Positions 56,062-62,310 of a stretch of DNA of 64,000 bases are shown here, one piece after another (position 1 is the first letter of the stretch; each line of letters starts with the position of its first letter). A program made the translations under genes and the position numbers. The DNA comes from Pedobacter sp. MC2016-15 (GTDB taxonomy: Bacteria; Bacteroidota; Bacteroidia; Sphingobacteriales; Sphingobacteriaceae). Where the stretch lies: positions 558,001-622,000 of the forward strand of contig NZ_JAPIVS010000003.1 in NCBI RefSeq assembly GCF_026239695.1. Direction: 5' to 3'. Under the pieces are notes generated by a model. The model worked only from the letters and a program-made list of their open reading frames with translations, ran no database searches and was not told the origin of the DNA.

Positions 56062-56658
56062 TTAAAGTTCTGTTAAGAAAAACAGGAAGAGGACGGTGAG
56101 ATTCTGAGGGTCGGAGTAGTAGAGTTTGATCCTTTTGCGAAGCCTTTCCAGTGCCTGGGAAATGTTATTTTTGATGGTCTGTTCAGACAGGCAGAGTTCT
56201 GTGGCAATCTCGCGGACAGATTTATCTTCATGCCTGCTGAGCACAAAAGCTTTGCGCATGGTGTCTGGCATTCCATCGATTTCTTCCTTAAAAAAGGCTT
56301 CCAGTTCGGTAGCTTCGAGGCTGGTTTCGATGGAATGTTGTACCTGTTCTTCCTGGAAGAAGTTTTCACGTGCGAAGCTGGCTTCGTTCTGTTTGTACAA
56401 GCTGATGGCCCTGTTTTTTGCTGCACGGTTGAGGTAGGGTGCCAGGGTACTTTCGATGGTAATTTCTTTTCTTGATATCCAGAGGTTGACGAAGATATTC
56501 TGGACGATGTCTTTGGTGGCATCTTCATCCAGTAACCGGCGGTAGACCATGGTGTAGATATCTGCCCAATAGCGGTCGTACAGTATTCTGAAGGCGGTTT
56601 CGTCTCCTTTACGAAGGGCAAAAAGAAGCTGGCTGTCTGTATCTGAAACAGTGTACAT
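56062..56658 (-). CDS. ECF-type RNA polymerase sigma-70 factor, locus 3
   Basis: This 198-residue sigma factor has region 2 (FRILYDRYWADIYTMVYRRLLDEDATKDIVQNIFVNLW, about 22-60) and region 4 (about 130-180, with IATELCLSEQTIKNNISQALERLRK). It is the first gene of locus 3 and should drive fecR, susC, susD and perhaps the phosphatase. It is divergent from the lipoprotein gene at 56836, with a 177-nt gap. Confidence 0.94.
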   Translation of the reverse strand: MYTVSDTDSQLLFALRKGDETAFRILYDRYWADIYTMVYRRLLDEDATKDIVQNIFVNLWISRKEITIESTLAPYLNRAAKNRAISLYKQNEASFARENFFQEEQVQHSIETSLEATELEAFFKEEIDGMPDTMRKAFVLSRHEDKSVREIATELCLSEQTIKNNISQALERLRKRIKLYYSDPQNLTVLFLFFLTEL

Positions 56659-56835
56659 ATCTGCAGGTAAAGGTATCTTTTGCAGGTTAAGGCAAAGTTA
56701 AATCAGAATTATGATGCAAGAATTTTATTTTTAAATCGTTGTAGCGTATTGTGTTTTGTTTACGTTTTAGCAGACGAGTTACCTATTTTTCTTGTCTTGC
56801 GCCAGCCTTCGTTATTAACGTAAATCTCAATTCAT

Positions 56836-57339
56836 ATGAAAAAATTTATGCTTGTTTGTGTAATATTATTTATTGCTAATGTAGGATGTAAAAAAATGAA
56901 TGTTGACGGTGGCGGCCTGTGCGGCTGCTCTCCTGTAGAAAGCCCTGAATTTAATCTGGCGATCAGAAATAATGCAGGCGATGACCTGTTGAGCAATTCA
57001 AGCAGCGGAGCCTATAATAAAAGTAATATCCAGCTGTATAGAAAAGATGCGGAGGGTAAAGCGGTTCCGATTGTTTTTAGTATCAGACAGCCTTTTTCTT
57101 ATGGTGACGAAAAATTCAAATATAACCTGCTATTTACATCAGACATCCGTTTCAATCCGGAAACTCAAAAAGATGTGATCTATCTGAAGCTGGGAGATGA
57201 ACCTCCCTATGAACTCACTATGCAGCTGAAGCCGAATGGTCGGTATTCTGTACAGCAACTGCTCATTGATCAGAAAGAAGCGGAAAAAGGGGAGGGCAAT
57301 CTGGCTAAATTTGTATCAGTTTATTACCTGAACAAATAG
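56836..57339 (+). CDS. Hypothetical lipoprotein with Cys-rich N-terminus
   Basis: This 167-residue protein has a lipoprotein signal peptide (LFIANVGC, Cys at about 18). Right after it come GGGLCGCSPVES, two more Cys that could form a disulfide or bind a metal. The rest looks beta-rich, with no family I recognise (IQLYRKDAEGKAVPIVFSIRQPF in the middle). It precedes the LytS/LytTR pair by 114 nt on the same strand. A joint function is possible but unproven. Confidence 0.72.
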   Translation: MKKFMLVCVILFIANVGCKKMNVDGGGLCGCSPVESPEFNLAIRNNAGDDLLSNSSSGAYNKSNIQLYRKDAEGKAVPIVFSIRQPFSYGDEKFKYNLLFTSDIRFNPETQKDVIYLKLGDEPPYELTMQLKPNGRYSVQQLLIDQKEAEKGEGNLAKFVSVYYLNK

Positions 57340-57453
57340 TCTGCCTTTTACTTCTGTAGAATTTCGCAGTTCATTTTGTCCATTTCATTGGCGAATATGT
57401 TCTGCTCAAAATGAATTGGAAACCACCATTGATTAATTGAATACATTTGTACC

Positions 57454-58473
57454 ATGTACAAAGCCTATCAGATCAAGTGGTGTCTCATTCTGTCCGGGAT
57501 ATTTGCCATTAGTACGCTGTTCCTGCGACAGGGCAATACTGTAAATATTACCATATGGGAATATCTGGATTACATGCTCAGGCTGACATTTTATATGTCT
57601 GTCTGCTGGATGATCCATGCGACTTTTATACTTCATCATATCAGTTTCCTGACTGGCCTATCGAAGTTCATCATCGGCCACCTGATCGGGATTGTAGTGA
57701 TCGTGGTGTTGGGGAGGTTTATTGCCTCTGTATTGCCAAGTAATCATTTCATAGACCCTGCAACTCCCCTGAACAATGTCAGAAGTATATTGCACGCGTT
57801 TTTCGCTGGCTTTATCCTAAACGTCATCTGCTATGGTGCTTTTTACAGTATCCATACCAATTCGGAACTACAAACATCCAAACTGGAGAACGAGATCCTG
57901 GAGCAGGCGCACCTGAGGGCCCAGCTGTTGTCATTGCAGCAGCAGATCAGTCCGCACTTTCTGTTTAACTCCCTCAGCACACTCAATGCGATTGCGCCCG
58001 ATCACCACACCAAAAATTATATCGTTCAGCTGGCTGCAGTTTACCGCTATGTCCTGAATTTCAATGAACATTATCTCACGCCACTGCGCGACGAACTGAT
58101 TTTTATCAAATCATACCTGTACATCATGAACCAGCGTTTTGATGAGGCGCTGCAGGTGACGATCGAGATCTCCGAAGAGCACCTCAAGCTGATGATCCCA
58201 CCGCTGTCGCTGCAGTTGCTGGTAGAGAATGCCATCAATCACAACATGTTCTCGATGCAGCAGCCTTTACATATCATGATCAGAACGGACCAGACGCCGG
58301 CACTGGTGGTGGAAAATGACCACCGCCCCAAGAAGGTGCTGGAAGGAGGTTCGGGTACAGGCCTGGGACTAAAGAACATCAGCGAGCGCTACAGGCTGCT
58401 GGGAAAAACTACGATTGATGTTTCTGCTGATGCCGGCAAATTTTGTGTTACCTTGCCTTTACTTCCAAAATGA
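57454..58473 (+). CDS. LytS-type sensor histidine kinase
   Basis: This 339-residue inner-membrane kinase has about four membrane helices in the first 135 residues, followed by a coiled coil. The His_kinase domain has the phosphoacceptor in ISPHFLFNSLS (His168), and the ATPase has VENAINHN (N box) and GTGLGLKNISERYRLLG (G box). Without a separate sensor domain it probably senses the membrane or a small ligand. Its last codon overlaps the next gene's ATG (ATGA), so the pair is translationally coupled. Confidence 0.93.
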   Translation: MYKAYQIKWCLILSGIFAISTLFLRQGNTVNITIWEYLDYMLRLTFYMSVCWMIHATFILHHISFLTGLSKFIIGHLIGIVVIVVLGRFIASVLPSNHFIDPATPLNNVRSILHAFFAGFILNVICYGAFYSIHTNSELQTSKLENEILEQAHLRAQLLSLQQQISPHFLFNSLSTLNAIAPDHHTKNYIVQLAAVYRYVLNFNEHYLTPLRDELIFIKSYLYIMNQRFDEALQVTIEISEEHLKLMIPPLSLQLLVENAINHNMFSMQQPLHIMIRTDQTPALVVENDHRPKKVLEGGSGTGLGLKNISERYRLLGKTTIDVSADAGKFCVTLPLLPK

Positions 58474-59231
58474 GAGTAATTATTATAGAAGATGAGATCA
58501 GGACAGCCCAGCAGCTGAAAAAGATGCTGGAGCAGCTCGACAATGAGATTGTTGTGGAGGCGGTTTTACATTCTGTGGCCTCTGCGATAGAGTGGCTTCA
58601 ATCGAATGCCACTCCTGAACTGATATTCTCAGATATCCAGCTGAGCGATGGTCTGAGTTTCGAAATTTTCAAAGAAGTGCAAACGGATGCTTCAGTGATT
58701 TTCTGTACGGCATTTGATGAATATGCGATCAGGGCATTTGAGTCTAACAGTATTGATTATCTCTTAAAACCTATTGAAGAGGATATGCTGCACAATAGTG
58801 TAGAAAAATACCTGCGTTTAAAAGAGCACCTGATCAATAGTTCCCAGCAGGTGACAAACAGGAATAAGGTGATCCAGCAGATGGATACGAGCTACAAGCA
58901 GAACCTGCTGGTGCATTACCGCGAAAAGATCATCCCTATACGTGTGATGGAAATTCAGGTAGTGTATGTGCTGAATGGAACTGTTACCATCTATACTTCC
59001 GGTTCTGCCAGTTATGCCGTGCAGCATACCATTGAACAGCTGGAATCGATGTTTAACCCCCAGCAATTTTTCAGGGTAAACAGGAAATTTATCGTCAACC
59101 GGGATTTCATCGTCAACATAGAGCACTACTTTAACCGCAAACTCTTTATTACTACCAAAAATGAGCTGCCCGAAAAGATCATTGTGAGTAAAATCCGGGT
59201 GCAGCCATTTCTGAAATGGGTGGAGCAGTAG
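58470..59231 (+). CDS. LytTR-family response regulator
   Basis: This is a 253-residue regulator from the ATG at 58470, which overlaps the kinase stop as ATGA. The receiver domain (about 1-120) has IIIEDE at the start and phosphoacceptor Asp55 in IFSDIQLSDG. The LytTR DNA-binding domain (about 150-253) has QFFRVNRKFIVN and VSKIRVQPFLKWVEQ-type segments. It is the partner of the LytS kinase. The genes it controls are not apparent from the sequence. Confidence 0.95.
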   Translation: MRVIIIEDEIRTAQQLKKMLEQLDNEIVVEAVLHSVASAIEWLQSNATPELIFSDIQLSDGLSFEIFKEVQTDASVIFCTAFDEYAIRAFESNSIDYLLKPIEEDMLHNSVEKYLRLKEHLINSSQQVTNRNKVIQQMDTSYKQNLLVHYREKIIPIRVMEIQVVYVLNGTVTIYTSGSASYAVQHTIEQLESMFNPQQFFRVNRKFIVNRDFIVNIEHYFNRKLFITTKNELPEKIIVSKIRVQPFLKWVEQ

Positions 59232-59278
59232 TAAGTCTCAAAGGCTGCCGCAAGAGTGCGACAGCCTGAAACTGATCA

Positions 59279-59938
59279 TTAAGGTTTTACACGTACTTCG
59301 CCAAGGTATTGCGTCTCTGAGACCAGTTTTTTATCTGCAGACCGCATGAATAGATAACAGTGAACATCCTGTTCCTTAGTGATGTAAGGTATTTCTGCGC
59401 GGATATTTAAATCATTTCTGATGGCTGTCCTTGTAGCAAATCTGAATTCGCCATGATAAGGGAAAACTACCACGAGCACAACCTCGTCATCCAGCCGGGT
59501 ATATTTGTTTGGCAAAGGATTAAGCTTCCATGTCAGGTTTATCACACAGTCATCCTCAGCAGAGATTGATGGTTGCCAGGCCTTCTGGGTCTTTCTGATC
59601 GGGTTGCTTAACCTGAGTTTTTCAAAGTCAATGATACCATTCGTCTGGTCAGTGGCCAGCGCATTGTAAAAGTGCCAGGATACTGCAGCATTGAAAGCAC
59701 TCATTTTGGGCTTTGGACCTTGCTGATATCCCATGTTGATAATATCAATTGCATCCTGCAAAAACTCGTTGAGCCTCTTAAAGGCTTTAGTATGTTTCTC
59801 CTGCTCTTCAGACTTCTCTTTACCGCGTTTGACAGGTTTACATCTTACTGTTCCTACACCGTAAGATTCGCTGAGTACTACCGGACCGACTTTGCCGACG
59901 AAATCACCAATAGGTGAGCTACTTGATTTCCTTCCCAT
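59279..59938 (-). CDS. DUF6266 family protein (first of tandem pair by coordinate)
   Basis: This 219-residue protein lacks a signal peptide. Its N-terminus (GDFVGKVGPVVLSESYGVGTVRCKP) has the G-x-GKVGPVV pattern of DUF6266, a family of uncharacterised Bacteroidota proteins. The remainder is predicted beta-rich with a helical middle (NEFLQDAIDIINMGY). It lies 2 nt downstream of a second DUF6266 gene on the same strand. The function of the family is not established. Confidence 0.82.
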   Translation of the reverse strand: MGRKSSSSPIGDFVGKVGPVVLSESYGVGTVRCKPVKRGKEKSEEQEKHTKAFKRLNEFLQDAIDIINMGYQQGPKPKMSAFNAAVSWHFYNALATDQTNGIIDFEKLRLSNPIRKTQKAWQPSISAEDDCVINLTWKLNPLPNKYTRLDDEVVLVVVFPYHGEFRFATRTAIRNDLNIRAEIPYITKEQDVHCYLFMRSADKKLVSETQYLGEVRVKP

Positions 59939-59940
59939 AA

Positions 59941-60582
59941 TTACCAGTTTAATTTTCCGAGATAAATACTGTTTGCCATATCTGAGTGGTCATTGGTGAC
60001 AAAGGAAATAAAGATTTCAGCCTCATAACCCTGTTCTACGCCAATCAGTGGGAGCAATTGTTCTCCGACACCACGCTCCGCGCCGCCGATTTTATACACC
60101 ACTTCTTCAAGTTCCGGGAAATAGGCCAGCAAAACCACCTGGTCACTGTGATGACTTTTACCCTCTTCAATTTCGTTACTCCAGGTAAATTTCAGACCTT
60201 TCTCTGTCATTTCCACCTTTTGAGTTTTTGCAGCGGGCAGATTACCCTGGGTGATCAGCAGCTGCTGCAAATCTACGCTGCGGTTCATGTCTCTACCTTG
60301 CAACGCATTTTCCCAGATATGGTTCGCTATTGCGTTGTGAGGATTCATTCCTTTCGACTTCGCAACATGCTGATAACTGAACTTCACAAAATCGTCAAAG
60401 GGTTTCAGAAATTTGGAGATCATTGTTAGTGTTACATTTTGTGCCTCCTGGTTCTCTGTCCTGGGTTTAGTGCTCTTTTTGTTTTTCTTTTTTACATAGG
60501 TAATACCATTGATCTGGTAATACGTCATACCATCAACTGTACCTGAATAGCCCAGATAAGGGCCGCTTACGACACGTGCCAT
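59941..60582 (-). CDS. DUF6266 family protein (tandem paralogue)
   Basis: This 213-residue protein shares the layout of the following gene: a start rich in Gly and aromatic residues (GPYLGYSGTVDGMTYYQING), a basic stretch (VKKKNKKSTKPRTENQEAQN), a helical middle (ISKFLKPFDDFVKFSYQH) and a beta-rich C-terminus ending in YLGKLNW. The paralogues differ in sequence but line up in order. It is the promoter-proximal gene, and the gap upstream holds the 11-bp phased inverted-repeat element. Confidence 0.82.
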   Translation of the reverse strand: MARVVSGPYLGYSGTVDGMTYYQINGITYVKKKNKKSTKPRTENQEAQNVTLTMISKFLKPFDDFVKFSYQHVAKSKGMNPHNAIANHIWENALQGRDMNRSVDLQQLLITQGNLPAAKTQKVEMTEKGLKFTWSNEIEEGKSHHSDQVVLLAYFPELEEVVYKIGGAERGVGEQLLPLIGVEQGYEAEIFISFVTNDHSDMANSIYLGKLNW

Positions 60583-61229
60583 AAATAGATAAATTTAAGT
60601 TAAAAATTAAACCGTTGGTATTCTAAGAATCAAAATACTCAGAGCAAAGCAGGGGCTACAATGTAGTGGTTTCAGGTATTCAAATCCGGGTACAATTATG
60701 ACAAACTTAAAATACTTTCAAAGGTAAGGATTGTTTTGTAAATTAGTATGGTATTTTTGAAAAATAATGTTTCACAGGAAGACGATGTTGTTGTAACATG
60801 TAATTCTATATCTCCTTTACTGCTCTTTTGTTATTGTTCGTACTTTGTTCGGGCTATGTTATGGGTTAAACTATGGTTTAACTAAGGTTGAGCTATACTC
60901 GTACTATACCATGTTTACCCTATGTAGACCCCAACTTTACCCCAACTTTACTTAAGGGGTAAAGTTGGGGTGGGGATGGCGTAAAGTTCTGGTAAAGATG
61001 GGGTAAACATGGTATAGCCTGGCTATAGTTTGAGTATAGTTGAGGGATAGTTTAACCCTTAACGAACCTCGAACGAAGTACGAAGGAATACAAAGAGGTT
61101 ACAGTTCAGAGCGGGTAAGGTGGCCTTTGCCACTATAAATCGATTTTTTAAATTTAAGAAGAAAAACTTAGATTATAAGCATAAACTATCGTGCATGATG
61201 TGATAGATTTTTGACCTTAAAATATAAAT
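60583..61229. other. Intergenic region holding the phased inverted-repeat element
   Basis: This 647-nt AT-rich gap lies between the divergent DUF6266 and RiPP-like genes. About 60820-61101 is the 11-bp phased inverted-repeat element described separately. Outside it I find a small hairpin (GTGGC 61120-61124 with GCCAC 61129-61133) and the likely promoters, and no coding region. Confidence 0.7.
60820..61101. repeat. Large imperfect inverted repeat made of 11-bp phased units
   Basis: From a centre at 60952-60958 both arms run outward in steps of exactly 11 bp. Right-arm units begin at 60959, 60970, 60981, 60992, 61003, 61014, 61025, 61036 and 61047 (GTAAAGTTGGG, GTAAAGTTCTG, GTAAAGATGGG, GTAAACATGGT, ATAGTTTGAGT, ATAGTTGAGGG, ATAGTTTAACC and others), with weaker units to about 61101. 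Left-arm units, read as reverse complements, occupy 60941-60951, 60930-60940, 60919-60929, 60908-60918 and so on out to about 60820. Units GTAAAGTTGGG, GTAAACATGGT and ATAGTTTAACC occur exactly in both arms. The outer ends resemble terminal inverted repeats: 60836-60851 and 61070-61085 match at 14 of 16 positions when inverted. CCCCAACTTTACCCC (60929-60943) and its exact complement (60956-60970) form the central stem. Confidence 0.8.
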
Positions 61230-61448
61230 ATGAAAAAGCATGAGATTATTATGGGCAATCCCTTAAATCGAAAAGAATTAAAAAAGGTCAAGGGTGGTGG
61301 TTCTATCTCCGACCCAGGTTCTCCAAGCGGCGGAGGTGATGGAGGGTCATATAAGTGTTGTTGGACAGGGACATCCAATTGCAGTGTTTGTGTCCCCTGC
61401 ACCTCTAGTTGTACCTGTGTTAGTGGCGCAACCCTAACTGCCTGTTAA
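61230..61448 (+). CDS. Probable RiPP precursor peptide with double-glycine leader
   Basis: This is a 72-residue peptide. The leader (1-24) contains GNPLNRKELKKVKGGG, the pattern seen before the cleavage site of Bacteroidota natural-product precursors (LanA-type and GG-Bacteroidales type). The core (about 25-72) has a Gly/Ser/Pro spacer (25-41) and a C-terminal part with eight Cys (43, 44, 51, 54, 57, 61, 63, 72) and eleven Ser/Thr, ending in Cys. This composition suits thioether or disulfide rings. Modification and export enzymes are not in the window. It is convergent with a GLPGLI gene. It could instead be a simple Cys-rich bacteriocin or toxin. Confidence 0.75.
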   Translation: MKKHEIIMGNPLNRKELKKVKGGGSISDPGSPSGGGDGGSYKCCWTGTSNCSVCVPCTSSCTCVSGATLTAC

Positions 61449-61530
61449 AATACAAAGTATTATCATCTCTCAAGGTGGAGATGTAGCAAGTCTCCATCTG
61501 GATGAATATGTTCTGTAACTTATTGGAAAA

Positions 61531-62307
61531 TTATAATAAAAATGATTTGAGCATTTCGCTCGCATAGTTACCATAAGTTTTTAGTGCTGATTTAAGTTTC
61601 GGAATCAGTTCAGCGAAAGTTATTCCTCTACCAATTTTTGGTTCGGTTACTTCGTTACCAGTGATTGATTTGTCTATTATGATTTTGGCAAACCAAGTAA
61701 CATGATCATGGGGTAACGCCACTCCTAAAATCATTCCAGGTAAACCACAAAAGGATTCCGGCCCACCTGAAACAGGAATTTTTTCTGTATAAAAAGCGAC
61801 CACATATACTGAATCCATGATAATCGCATTGGCCCTTTGGCACTCATATCCAGCAATTTCCCTTGTTTCTCCGGTAAGTTTCCATTTGATCGTTCTCGTA
61901 CTATCTTTCAGTAAAAACAGTTGATCGTAAACCTTCTTTTGTGTGACTCTCTGATGATTAACCAGGTCAGTATAAACAGTATTGATTTGAGTGAATTCCG
62001 GGTAATCTTCATACATCATCAGGCGTGGCTGTTCATTATAGATGGGCTTAAACAAAGTTTTTCCATTTGAAAAGCTGAGCGAACTTAAAAGCGTCCTGAA
62101 TTGAGGTTGATTCTTTTTGTAGGATTCAAATTGTTCTCTTCTGGATATGCTGCCATCATTTTTAACTATTCTATCTAAGACAGCGTACATATTGATACTG
62201 CGCTCAAACTCAATTACACCTTGCCTCATGAATCTTGTGTCTTGTGCATTTGCTATCCTGGCAAAACCGAAAAAGAAAAGAATTACTATGGTTGATTTTG
62301 TATGCAT
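61531..62307 (-). CDS. GLPGLI family protein
   Basis: This 258-residue protein has a signal peptide (about 1-22, ending ANAQ). The family-defining motif appears as SFCGLPGMILGVALP (about 190-203). Other typical parts are EGRVTRKVYDQLFLLKDSTR-like middle segments and GYECQRANAI. GLPGLI proteins are exported, with unknown function, and commonly sit next to outer-membrane beta-barrel genes, as here (3 nt downstream of one). The RiPP-like gene converges on it from the other side. Confidence 0.87.
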   Translation of the reverse strand: MHTKSTIVILFFFGFARIANAQDTRFMRQGVIEFERSINMYAVLDRIVKNDGSISRREQFESYKKNQPQFRTLLSSLSFSNGKTLFKPIYNEQPRLMMYEDYPEFTQINTVYTDLVNHQRVTQKKVYDQLFLLKDSTRTIKWKLTGETREIAGYECQRANAIIMDSVYVVAFYTEKIPVSGGPESFCGLPGMILGVALPHDHVTWFAKIIIDKSITGNEVTEPKIGRGITFAELIPKLKSALKTYGNYASEMLKSFLL

Positions 62308-62310
62308 ATT

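Noticed and set aside
60836..61085. The phased element as a CRISPR array or a coding gene
   Set aside because: Units are 11 bp without spacers and in inverted orientation about a centre; stop codons occur in all frames, so neither a CRISPR array nor a protein fits.
61466..61500. Hairpin after the RiPP-like gene as a terminator
   Set aside because: The stem is only about six base pairs (TGGAGA/TCTCCA) and is not followed by a T-run; support is too weak to list it as a feature.
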